Positions 48,041-56,247 of a stretch of 64,000 nucleotides of DNA are shown here, in pieces (position 1 is the stretch's first letter; each line of letters begins with the position of its first letter). The notes beneath the pieces are model-generated. The model had not been told where the DNA came from. It searched no databases and saw only the letters and a program-made list of their open reading frames with translations. The stretch is from a bacterium (GTDB lineage: Bacteria; Electryoneota; RPQS01): the NCBI GenBank assembly GCA_023382385.1, contig JAHDVH010000001.1, positions 739,611-803,610 on the forward strand. The letters are read 5' to 3'. Both the position numbers and the translations under genes were made by a program.

Positions 48041-48067
48041 TTATCGGCGATGCAAACCTGAACTTAA
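48041..48067 (-). promoter_or_regulatory. Sigma-28 (FliA) promoter of flagellin 1
   Basis: On the minus strand -35 TTAAGTTC (48067-48060), 11-nt spacer, -10 GCCGATAA (48048-48041). The -10 is the exact FliA consensus and the spacer is right. A leader of about 85 nt follows. Confidence 0.88.
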
Positions 48068-48071
48068 ATTG

Positions 48072-48112
48072 CCCCTGCACAAGGGGTTAGGGTCAGCAAA
48101 TCTCGCTGACCC
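48072..48112 (-). terminator. Two hairpins at the end of the asparagine-synthase-like gene
   Basis: GGGTCAGC (48090-48097) and GCTGACCC (48105-48112) pair around the stop codon, and CCCC (48072-48075) pairs with GGGG (48083-48086). The following minus-strand tract is only weakly T-rich, so termination is uncertain; the pair sits directly before the sigma-28 promoter. Confidence 0.45.
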
Positions 48113-49844
48113 CGCACACGTCTGACCACATACCCAAAGAGCAAATCAGCCAAGTACGGTGAAAGACTTGACTTCTGGAGTCTTCAATAAGAATCCGCTC
48201 AAGCTTTTCTTGATGAAAAAGATTAGCAATGAACGGTTGTCCTAAAGCGCGATTTAACTCAGCTTGACCCTCCTCGCTAGCAAATAAAATTGCGAGGGAG
48301 GCGTTGAAGGCGCGCTTGGGACGACTGAGAATCGCTTCGGGCAAGAGACCCTGACCGGCTTTGCGAAGCAGTGCCTTCTCAAGTCCGTAGACCGGCTTCA
48401 GCAGCTCGGACGGCAGGTTTCTTGCAAATTGCACGACGTCAGGATCAGTGAACGGAACACGGCCTTCAAGCGATGCCGCCATCGTTGCTCCATCGAGCCT
48501 CAGGAGCAAATGCGGGAAGTGATCATATAGGAGAAGCGATTGAACTTGATCAGCACCGATGCTATGCTCGAGCATAGCAGAGAGGTACACCTGATCAGCT
48601 TCCTGCCAGGCGCTCACACTGACGGGGAGTCGCAGGGCGACCTGCAAGTCTTCTCGGCTGAACCAAGCCGTCGCAGATCGATAGGCATCTATTAGGGCTG
48701 CGCGCTCATTATTGACGCTCCTCAACTTTGCATGCAGGCGGTGGTAACCACCAAAGAGCTCATCCGCCCCTTCACCACAGAGAACGGCTTTAACACTTCG
48801 TGCGGCAACCCTCGCGAGCAAGTGAATCAAGACTTCGTTTGGAAGCGAAACCGGCAGCGCGCGTCTCTCTGTGAGGTCGCGCATTGCTGAGAAGAACTCC
48901 TGCGGGGTAGCTTCGACGCCCACGTGATTTGCGGAGATGTGTACTGCCATGCGATCGGCAAAATCAAGGTCTTCCGAGTCGCCTTGCAAAGCAATGGCAA
49001 AAGTTTGAAGTGGTTCAGTCTGGTGTTCAGCCAGCAACGCGGCAATCAACGAACTGTCCAAACCACCAGAGAGGAAGACACCAAGGGGAAAATCAGCCTG
49101 ACGTTGTCGATAGACCGCTTCGCTCAGAAGATAGCGCAGCCTTGTCGCAGCTTCCGACTGGTCAACAGATGTCAACTTCTCTGAGTTCTCGTTTCGCCAC
49201 GATACCGCAACTACACTCTGATCTGACAAAGTCACGGAGTGACCGGGAGGAACCGCATCAATTGCCTGCCAGACCGTCTTGTTGTGATGAATAACTTGAG
49301 AGGTGAGCAAGTAGTGGGTCACCCCGGTCGCCGATGCCGCATGGCTGGCAAACATGCTGCGAAGTGCTGCAGGCTCTGACGCAGCAGCAGCTCCGTGGTC
49401 GCCAACCGAGTAAAAAAGCGGTTTTATTCCAAAACTGTCCCGTACAAGCTGAAGAGAGCGATTATCTCGGGAAACCAGAGTCACCGCAAACATCCCGTCA
49501 AGCTTGTACCACACGTCATCGCCCCAGAGTTCGATAGCTTTGGCCAATACTTCAGTGTCACTTCGCGAGGAACTGTAAGAGCCTCTGACTTCGAGCAGGG
49601 ATCGCAGGAAGCCATCATTATATAGTTCCCCGACAAATGCCAGTTTTCGTCCGTCTCGAAGTTCGCGGGGCTGGCTACCACCAGTCGCATCGCGCAAAAT
49701 CAAACGACAATGACCGATTCCACCATTCTCAATAAGCGCAAAGCTCTGCGTGTCCGGACCACGAAACTCGAGCAACTCCAGTGCACGCTTCAGCACTGTG
49801 GAAGCATCAGCGGCCGGGGACAAGAACGCAACCGACCCGCACAC
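48093..49844 (-). CDS. Asparagine-synthase-like glutamine amidotransferase in the flagellin cluster
   Basis: 583 residues from the GTG at 49844. This start puts the glutaminase nucleophile at Cys2 (MCGSVAFL, read as GTG-TGC) and has GAAGG in place; longer frames bury the Cys. N-terminal glutaminase domain with FRGPDTQ and RSDTEVL; C-terminal ATP-pyrophosphatase domain with LSGGLDSSLIAALL and GEGADELFGGYHR. AsnB-like proteins either make asparagine or, in polysaccharide loci, amidate sugar acids. It lies 1 nt behind a flagellar chaperone-like gene between two flagellins, which favours modification of the flagellin glycan (inference). Confidence 0.85.
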   Translation of the reverse strand: MCGSVAFLSPAADASTVLKRALELLEFRGPDTQSFALIENGGIGHCRLILRDATGGSQPRELRDGRKLAFVGELYNDGFLRSLLEVRGSYSSSRSDTEVLAKAIELWGDDVWYKLDGMFAVTLVSRDNRSLQLVRDSFGIKPLFYSVGDHGAAAASEPAALRSMFASHAASATGVTHYLLTSQVIHHNKTVWQAIDAVPPGHSVTLSDQSVVAVSWRNENSEKLTSVDQSEAATRLRYLLSEAVYRQRQADFPLGVFLSGGLDSSLIAALLAEHQTEPLQTFAIALQGDSEDLDFADRMAVHISANHVGVEATPQEFFSAMRDLTERRALPVSLPNEVLIHLLARVAARSVKAVLCGEGADELFGGYHRLHAKLRSVNNERAALIDAYRSATAWFSREDLQVALRLPVSVSAWQEADQVYLSAMLEHSIGADQVQSLLLYDHFPHLLLRLDGATMAASLEGRVPFTDPDVVQFARNLPSELLKPVYGLEKALLRKAGQGLLPEAILSRPKRAFNASLAILFASEEGQAELNRALGQPFIANLFHQEKLERILIEDSRSQVFHRTWLICSLGMWSDVCGVSEIC

Positions 49845-49845
49845 G

Positions 49846-50214
49846 TTACACCGCCTTCGAAATGCGAAGCTGAGTCTTCGCGTTTGGCCTATACCCTCGA
49901 GCTGCCGCACGTCGTGCATCGATAGCCTTCAATCTGGTCTCCAGCAATGCGATCTCAGAGGAAAGCTGTCTGATCAAATAGCGATCTGCGGCTTGAACGG
50001 CCAATAACTCGCGACGATGCTGGTCAGACAGACTTTCACTGGGTACAAGCTTTTCCAGAAGGAAGTCGCGATCCAGAAGGAACGTATTCATGGACTCAAA
50101 ATCACGTCGCATCGCCGCCTCCCACAGAGCGGCGGAGATCCGCCTGAGCTGTTCAGGCAGATCTCCGTGATTACCGCTGTCATCAGCGTGCAGGTGCTTT
50201 GCAACTCTGGTCAT
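49846..50214 (-). CDS. FliT/FlgN-like helical protein (probable flagellar chaperone)
   Basis: 122 residues, all-helical, Arg- and Leu-rich, no signal peptide. Position directly behind flagellin 2 (6 nt), its size and its helix pattern (EQLRRISAALWEAAMRRDFES, then long helices) fit FliT- or FlgN-type export chaperones, but sequence likeness is weak. The asparagine-synthase-like gene starts 1 nt after it. Confidence 0.55.
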   Translation of the reverse strand: MTRVAKHLHADDSGNHGDLPEQLRRISAALWEAAMRRDFESMNTFLLDRDFLLEKLVPSESLSDQHRRELLAVQAADRYLIRQLSSEIALLETRLKAIDARRAAARGYRPNAKTQLRISKAV

Positions 50215-50220
50215 GGATTG

Positions 50221-51120
50221 TTAGCCGACCAGTTGGGCGACGATGTTCGGAATCTGATTGGCCTGACCAAGCATGGAAACACCAGTCTGCATCAGGATTT
50301 GGGCACGCGTAAAGTTCGACATTTCCTCGGCAAAATCGGCATCACGGATTTGTGACTCCGATGCCGTAGCGTTCTCGCGCGCGATCTTCAGATTCAGAAT
50401 TGTATTCTGGAGGCGTGACACCATAGAACCGAGGAAGGTGCGCGTCGTATCCTTGGAGTTAATGGCTGCGATAAGCGTCTCAATGGCGCTCTGTGCAGAC
50501 GCAGTATTGGAGACGTCCAACGCGTCCACACCAAGATCGCCTGCGGTCATTCCCGCGATGTTAATGTAGTAGAAGTCTCTGCCGATCTCGTTGTTTTCGC
50601 CGATGTGGAACTTGATGGAGTTAGCCTCAGCCGCGGTCGAGACGGCATTGTAACCCAAAGCGAGTGTTGGATCGGTGTTCATCGATGACGCTTGGCGCGA
50701 ACCATCAAGCAGATAGAAGCCGTTGTAATTTGCGGTACGTGCAATGCGATCCATCTCGCTCTTGAGCTGTTGAAACTCCACATTGGCGACCTGTCGGTCA
50801 AGAGTCGTAAGGATCCCATTGGCAGCCTGCACGGCGATGGCACGCATCCGCACCAGCTTTTCATCAATTACCGCAAGGGCACCTTCAGCGGTTTGCAGCA
50901 TATTAATGTTGTAGCTGGCATTCTTCTCTGCTTCCACCATACCTGAAATCGACGCGCGTAGCCGCTCGCTGATGCCCAATCCGGTAGGATCGTCCCACGC
51001 ATAGTTGATGCGCAAACCGCTCGACAAGCGTTGGACGGCCGAGTCGAGGTCGTTTTGGGCCATCCAGACTGATCGCTGTGCTCCAAGGGACAGCAGATTG
51101 TGATTAATTCTTGTGCTCAT
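50221..51120 (-). CDS. fliC: Flagellin 2
   Basis: 299 residues, same length and no gaps against flagellin 1. D0/D1 ends nearly identical; the central segment (about 140-225) differs (SRQASSMNTDPTLALGYNAV). The tail is SMLGQANQIPNIVAQLVG. It lies 29 nt behind merR and probably shares the sigma-28 promoter at 51564. Two filament proteins of this kind may build different filament zones or offer different glycan sites. Confidence 0.95.
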   Translation of the reverse strand: MSTRINHNLLSLGAQRSVWMAQNDLDSAVQRLSSGLRINYAWDDPTGLGISERLRASISGMVEAEKNASYNINMLQTAEGALAVIDEKLVRMRAIAVQAANGILTTLDRQVANVEFQQLKSEMDRIARTANYNGFYLLDGSRQASSMNTDPTLALGYNAVSTAAEANSIKFHIGENNEIGRDFYYINIAGMTAGDLGVDALDVSNTASAQSAIETLIAAINSKDTTRTFLGSMVSRLQNTILNLKIARENATASESQIRDADFAEEMSNFTRAQILMQTGVSMLGQANQIPNIVAQLVG

Positions 51121-51149
51121 GTTTCTCCCGTGATGTTAGGACTTACCCG

Positions 51150-51524
51150 CTAATCGCGGGACGACTTCTTCAAAAGATAATCCGACATTGCGCGGGCCAA
51201 TTCCGCAATCGGGTCATTACTCTGCGGTCTCTCGATGTCGCTTTTGCGCAGCATCTCAAGCTTGCGCTTCGCGCCGTCCAAAGTATACCCTTGAACTTTG
51301 ACGAGGTAGTTGATCTTCTCAAGATCGGCTATCGACTTCTCGTCGTAGCGGCGCTGATTGCCGGTCGTGCGCAGAGGTTCAAGATAGTCCTCGAACTCCT
51401 TTTCCCAATACCGAATGGTCGGTTTGGGTATCCCTGTAATGGCGTGAACTTGTCCGATTGAGAACAGTTTTGGACCTTTTGACGAGCGTGCTCTTGGTAG
51501 TGCGATCATTTCTTCAGATTTCAT
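51150..51524 (-). CDS. MerR-family transcriptional regulator
   Basis: 124 residues. MerR winged helix-turn-helix: LFSIGQVHAITGIPKPTIRYWEKEF (positions about 20-44, in two parts) and GNQRRYDEKSIADLEKINYLV. There is only a short C-terminal helix and no effector-binding domain or Cys cluster, so it is a minimal form. It is transcribed just ahead of flagellin 2, from a sigma-28-type promoter, suggesting a late-class flagellar or glycosylation regulator. Confidence 0.85.
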   Translation of the reverse strand: MKSEEMIALPRARSSKGPKLFSIGQVHAITGIPKPTIRYWEKEFEDYLEPLRTTGNQRRYDEKSIADLEKINYLVKVQGYTLDGAKRKLEMLRKSDIERPQSNDPIAELARAMSDYLLKKSSRD

Positions 51525-51563
51525 GTCAAGTACTCCAGATGGATCAGATTCCTTTCACTCTGA

Positions 51564-51591
51564 TTATCGGAATACGTGCCGTTGAACTTTA
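51564..51591 (-). promoter_or_regulatory. Sigma-28-type promoter before merR-flagellin 2
   Basis: On the minus strand -35 TAAAGTTC (51591-51584), 12-nt spacer, -10 TCCGATAA (51571-51564). Both boxes match the FliA consensus at 7 of 8 positions; the spacer is one base longer than usual. Confidence 0.7.
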
Positions 51592-51606
51592 ATTTTCCGG
51601 ATTCAT

Positions 51607-52224
51607 CTATGAAACGGATCTATTCTGGACTGTTTGAGACAGATCAAGCAATGTGATATAGCATTCCCGCAACACGGCAGGCATTTCGTACTCCAATTCG
51701 TCCGCCAAGGCGACGTAGTTGCCGGCAGCCTGAGCCGCGAGAATACGATCCACAACAGGCATCAGCCGTTGTCCAGTCGCATTGAGCTGCGAAAAGACGG
51801 CCGGGTCAGTTCCACTTCGTTGCAGTACCAGAGCCGCACCATTCAACGACAGTTTCAGGCGCTCCAGCACATCGGCAAGGGTCTGATTCGAGTCATACTC
51901 ATCTCCCATACGAAAACTTGTGGAAAGTGGCCCGACTTCCTTCTGAACATCGCAAAGAACTTGTAACGAATCGTTCAAGATTTGCTCAGCGACTGCTTCA
52001 CGCTCTTGGATGACCAGATCAAGTCTTTCGACCTTGTTTACCGGAGTCGCCAGCTGTCTGCGGCGACGAAAGCCGTATTCGATCGGGACATTATCGATAG
52101 CCGCGTTCAGCATGACTTTTCCGCCTTCTCGAATTTCTGCCTGAAGCTCGCTCAGGACTTGCCCTATCTCCATAGGTCCATCCGCCTCGCGAGCAAGGGC
52201 ATGACCATTCAGATAGATCTTCAT
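51607..52224 (-). CDS. Unknown protein at the junction of glycosylation and flagellin genes
   Basis: 205 residues. Residues 1-65 look like a small alpha/beta (beta-grasp-like) domain (MKIYLNGHALAR..., GQVLSELQAEIREGGKVMLN); 75-205 is helical, with a long amphipathic bundle. No signal peptide, membrane helix or known motif. Its ATG overlaps the stop of the GT9 gene (52221-52224), so it is the last gene of the coupled glycosylation run. A chaperone or flagellin-binding adaptor is possible but not shown. Confidence 0.6.
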   Translation of the reverse strand: MKIYLNGHALAREADGPMEIGQVLSELQAEIREGGKVMLNAAIDNVPIEYGFRRRRQLATPVNKVERLDLVIQEREAVAEQILNDSLQVLCDVQKEVGPLSTSFRMGDEYDSNQTLADVLERLKLSLNGAALVLQRSGTDPAVFSQLNATGQRLMPVVDRILAAQAAGNYVALADELEYEMPAVLRECYITLLDLSQTVQNRSVS

Positions 52225-53786
52225 GTGAGTGCCTTTGTATGTTTGTTTGACATTTCCGATGATGAGTATCGCTCTGCGTCCGAATCCAAGTAGTGAGCTG
52301 ACTTTCGCAGTCTGCCGTAGAGGTCAGAAAGAGCGCTCGCCTGCTCCTCAAGTGACTCTGCCGTGACGCTTGCCCGGCTGATCTGAAGGAACGCTTGCAA
52401 ATGATGAAGCTGCGGCCTCTTGCTTAGATCCGTTGCCAACATCTCCTCAGCGGCACTAAGTTCTGATGCAAGCGCTGACAGGCACGTCATATCACCTGAA
52501 GCGCGCTCAATTGATCTCGTCAGCTTGCAACAACGGCTCAACTCAAGGCCGAGGCGCGATTGATCAGGAACACTTAGCGTCGGCGTATCACACGAAAGTG
52601 CGTGACACCAGAATAGTTTCAGGCCTTGGATCAACCGTTCGTAGTCATTTTGCTGACCGGATACTTTGAATAATGCAATTCCTCGAGTTTCCGGATCCAT
52701 AGCTGTGCGATAAACGCCAACTGGCTCATTTGCTATGGGTTCGCGTGTTTCACCGATCATGAATTGCAAAGTGCTTAGAACTGTAGAGCTTTCAATACGG
52801 TCCGGTGGTGCAGAGCAACGGTACTTGTCCGGAGTCGCACTTAGCAAATCTGACAGATGAGGCTGAATAACGAAGCAATTGGTGTTGTAAGGGGCAGTTT
52901 CAAACGCGTGCGCGCTACCTCCCTCCAGAGCAAGAACAGGCAGACCACATGCTGCAGCAACGTGTACCGGACCTGAATCGCCCGAAATCAGCAGAGCAGC
53001 GCTAGAGCATAACTCGACTAGTTCACGAAAAGACGTCACACCAACAGACGATTTCAGTCGTCCTCCCAAGCAAAAGTGACTGACCAGTGACTTTTCCCGC
53101 TTACCACCTATCAGTGTGACATTTGCGCCACGTTCGACAAGCCACTTTGCAACTTCAACGAATCGATCAATCGGCCATTGTTTATCGGTCTGGGAGGCAC
53201 CCGGGTGCAGCAGCACATCACAATTGTTCAAGTGCTCTGGCAGCGGACGAGCGCGGTTGCTGACTCCTCGCAAACGAGGAATGCGCGCATCGAATGGAGT
53301 CTGACCGTTAACAGCATTGACATAAATGTCGACCAAATTGTGGGCACACCATGGACGTGCAAGATTCGAAGCGAAGAAATAGGTCAACCAGTCATTCTGA
53401 ACAATTTGCAATCCAGTAGCGTCAAGCATTACCCCGTGCTTCCGCTGACCCATCGCAAGTGACGAAAGCACCATAGCGGGGCGTGTATGCGTCAGATTCC
53501 AGACCTCTTCGTAGCTCTCTTTAGACAAGAACTTTTCCAGGACCGCATACTCTGTCAATGGCAGCTGTCGATTTGAGGAACTCAGAGTGCCGAGAACTCG
53601 CGCGAATCTGATCGGCATGATCTCATCGACGCCGTCAAGTGATTCTGCGACGGACAGGAAGCTCTCTTCGACCAGCACCGTCACATGATTCGCTCGCCCG
53701 CTTCTTTTGAGCGCACGAGACACGGGTTCCGCTTGTATCAGGTCACCGAGGCGAGTTATCGCGATTAGAAGGACTTTAGACATCAC
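52221..53786 (-). CDS. Family 9 glycosyltransferase with helical C-terminal extension
   Basis: 521 residues. GT9 (heptosyltransferase-type) over about 1-330: VLLIAITRLGDLIQAEPVSRAL and LLISGDSGPVHVAAACGLPVLALEGG. The last ~150 residues are a helical extension not seen in ordinary heptosyltransferases. Coupled both upstream (53783-53786) and downstream. Confidence 0.82.
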   Translation of the reverse strand: MMSKVLLIAITRLGDLIQAEPVSRALKRSGRANHVTVLVEESFLSVAESLDGVDEIMPIRFARVLGTLSSSNRQLPLTEYAVLEKFLSKESYEEVWNLTHTRPAMVLSSLAMGQRKHGVMLDATGLQIVQNDWLTYFFASNLARPWCAHNLVDIYVNAVNGQTPFDARIPRLRGVSNRARPLPEHLNNCDVLLHPGASQTDKQWPIDRFVEVAKWLVERGANVTLIGGKREKSLVSHFCLGGRLKSSVGVTSFRELVELCSSAALLISGDSGPVHVAAACGLPVLALEGGSAHAFETAPYNTNCFVIQPHLSDLLSATPDKYRCSAPPDRIESSTVLSTLQFMIGETREPIANEPVGVYRTAMDPETRGIALFKVSGQQNDYERLIQGLKLFWCHALSCDTPTLSVPDQSRLGLELSRCCKLTRSIERASGDMTCLSALASELSAAEEMLATDLSKRPQLHHLQAFLQISRASVTAESLEEQASALSDLYGRLRKSAHYLDSDAERYSSSEMSNKHTKALT

Positions 53787-55090
53787 TCGATGGCTTGCTT
53801 TTCGATTCCCCAGCGCCGGAATTCACGCATCAACAGCAGTAGCAATTCAGGTCGGGTAAGGTTCCGAGTACCTGCCGGAATTTTGGCAGTTAAATCGTCC
53901 AAGCGCGCCGGGCTTTCGTCTTTGAACTGCGACAGAAAGGTAAGCATTTCCCGATCACCCAGGGCCACTGCTTTTAGATCAGCAATTGTCGGATGAGAGA
54001 TTCTCTGACTCAGTGCTGAGCTACCAAGACCCATGCAAGTCAGCGCGTCTGACATTCTATGGACATAGGTGTGTTCCGCCAAAACCCTGCGCATGCCGGC
54101 AGTCGCAATTTCGGACCGTGCGGCCGGGTGAACGGCGTAGAAATGCATCGCGTCGCGCAGCTCCTTAATGGAATCCACCGCGATCAGCTCCTTTCCGAGT
54201 TCAAAGTGTCTGCCCAGCGGAGCTTGAGTATTGACAATCTGAAACGCACCGCATGCCGCAATCTCAAAGGTTCGAGGATTTACAAAATCGCCCCGCTCGA
54301 GAATTGTGCCCGAGACGCTGCTGTGAAGATTAATGTTCACCTCTGTCGAGTTATAGATGAGACAAGTCTCCTCTGGCGTCACGCGCCTACCGCCTTCCTG
54401 AACTTTGCCCTGCCAGTCCTTTGGCCAATCGTTGCCCCAGATCTTGAAATCCTTGTCATCCAACTGATCGAACAGTGCAACACGATTTGGATAACCAGCA
54501 CCGACGAACGAATAGCGCGAACCAAAGCGACGCCTCTCCGCCTCTGTCACTCGAACAACCCGGTGCACTTCGGGGTTAGCCGCAGATGGCAAATATCTTA
54601 CGACGCGTGCACCTGACGCCTCTATCACTCTTTCTGCCTCACCGTCTTGGATCGTGAAGAAGTAATCAAACTCTGAGGCCAGATGTTCCCAGTAGTTAAA
54701 ACGCTGTATGTCTTCAACAAACCAAAAGGCCGTCCTTATACCCGCCTCGCGCAACTTCCTCAAGCTCGCTGCCGTGACAGGTGACTGAGCAGTGTACCAC
54801 ACCAAGTCTGCCTTTCGGTTTACAGCTGTCACCACAGCAAGCTCCGCGAGTAGTGTCGCGACGGCACCTTGCAAGGACCTGCGAGTAGCCGTATCACGCG
54901 CTTCTTCTCCGCACAGAGCATAGAGAGCATAGTGATTATCGAGGGCCATCAACTCAACAGTGTGGCCAAGCTTTCTGAATGCATCCGCGGCGTGGTATGC
55001 AATGGGAAGGCTACCGCCGTAGAGCGGCGTAGGCAGCACGATTCGCAAACTTGCAGATGATCTTGATCGGTTTTTTGCCAAACGTATCAT
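53783..55090 (-). CDS. CgeB/DUF3880-like glycosyltransferase
   Basis: 435 residues, GT-B type. N-terminal half resembles DUF3880 (FWFVEDIQRFNYWEHLASEFDY, broken by short variants), C-terminal half the CgeB-type GT domain: YNSTEVNINLHSS, NPRTFEIAACGAFQIV. Such genes sit in glycan and flagellin glycosylation loci. Its start overlaps the Maf stop (55087-55090). Confidence 0.78.
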   Translation of the reverse strand: MIRLAKNRSRSSASLRIVLPTPLYGGSLPIAYHAADAFRKLGHTVELMALDNHYALYALCGEEARDTATRRSLQGAVATLLAELAVVTAVNRKADLVWYTAQSPVTAASLRKLREAGIRTAFWFVEDIQRFNYWEHLASEFDYFFTIQDGEAERVIEASGARVVRYLPSAANPEVHRVVRVTEAERRRFGSRYSFVGAGYPNRVALFDQLDDKDFKIWGNDWPKDWQGKVQEGGRRVTPEETCLIYNSTEVNINLHSSVSGTILERGDFVNPRTFEIAACGAFQIVNTQAPLGRHFELGKELIAVDSIKELRDAMHFYAVHPAARSEIATAGMRRVLAEHTYVHRMSDALTCMGLGSSALSQRISHPTIADLKAVALGDREMLTFLSQFKDESPARLDDLTAKIPAGTRNLTRPELLLLLMREFRRWGIEKQAIE

Positions 55091-56247
55091 ACTAACTCGG
55101 TCTCTCTGATATCGGTCACGCTCTTTCCAAGCAACTCGCCGAACTCGTGAGGCATAATGTGCCTCGCTCCCATCAATCCGATACCGTCCGCCGGCAACAC
55201 ATGATTAACGACTCTGGGCGCAAGACTGATCAGCCATGAATCGAAGCGATCACGCATAATGTCATACTTAGGCGCGATCGCTAAACCCGATGCATTTTCT
55301 CTTAATGCTCCGAGCGCATAGTGACCACTCGAATTACTGAGATCCATCCCTACAAGAAACAAGTGACCACAACTTATCTTCGCAGCAAAATCCGCTGCCG
55401 TAAGCGCTGTTGTCCCGCCGCCCGTGTTTAGTGCAAAGTCAGTTCCGGCTATGGCAATTGACCAGCGCTTCGCGCTGAGCACATCCGGATTTGTCCAAGG
55501 AAAGACGACAACTCTCGCACCGTCAGGCAGGCACTCGAGATCTTGTGCGACAGTTGCTTGGGCCTCGAGCGCAATCGTCCAATCCGGTATTAAAGCGGAT
55601 TTCCAGAGGCTAGGGACTGCACCACTGGCCGCAACGATAATGAGGTCAGAACGGAATCGGGATATCGCAGGTAAACACCAATTCAGGCTTGGTCCGGCGC
55701 CTACAATGACAACGGGCTTCGCCGAGGTGCACTCGCCAAGTTTCAGATGCCGAATCGTCGCCAAGGGTTCCGCATTTACTGCCTCATTAGCCGCGATCAA
55801 TGGACGATACTTTGATTGCGAAGCTGCACGAACACGCAGCTCATTGACACCCTGACGGGCGTCCTCTGAAAGAAGATCACAAAGCGCTAATACGTAAGGA
55901 GCGATGTAGACTTGACCTGCGCCTTCCGAAACCGATTTATCATTGCGTACAGCACGAAGATCTCGTCTATCTGTGATACACTGACGCGCCAGAACATCCA
56001 ACTCTGGAAACACCTCAACGGACCGTGCATGTTTTCCGCCTTCGCTTAGCGCATTCGATAAATAACCAAGTCCGGAGCCAATTACGATGATGGTGTCACC
56101 TGGAGCATTCAACAGCCGCTTCGCGATTTCGGACGCTTCTCGCAGCGGATCGAATGCGCTGTGCACCAGCACACCGCTGGGAATGTGCTTAACGGATGGA
56201 ACGCCGGATTTCGCGACGAACACTTCAAACTGTCCTACGCGTCGCAT
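55087..56247 (-). CDS. Maf/DUF115 motility accessory glycosyltransferase
   Basis: 386 residues. DUF115 core: KPVVIVGAGPSLNWCLPAI, LIIVAASGAVPSLWKSALIPD and GHLFLVGMDLSN. DUF115/Maf proteins transfer nonulosonic acids (pseudaminic or legionaminic acid) to flagellin in Campylobacter, Aeromonas and Clostridium. Here it lies 4 kb from two flagellins in the same direction, which is the strongest evidence that this cluster glycosylates flagellin. No nonulosonic-acid synthesis genes are seen in the window. Overlaps its upstream neighbour by 13 nt. Confidence 0.82.
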   Translation of the reverse strand: MRRVGQFEVFVAKSGVPSVKHIPSGVLVHSAFDPLREASEIAKRLLNAPGDTIIVIGSGLGYLSNALSEGGKHARSVEVFPELDVLARQCITDRRDLRAVRNDKSVSEGAGQVYIAPYVLALCDLLSEDARQGVNELRVRAASQSKYRPLIAANEAVNAEPLATIRHLKLGECTSAKPVVIVGAGPSLNWCLPAISRFRSDLIIVAASGAVPSLWKSALIPDWTIALEAQATVAQDLECLPDGARVVVFPWTNPDVLSAKRWSIAIAGTDFALNTGGGTTALTAADFAAKISCGHLFLVGMDLSNSSGHYALGALRENASGLAIAPKYDIMRDRFDSWLISLAPRVVNHVLPADGIGLMGARHIMPHEFGELLGKSVTDIRETELV

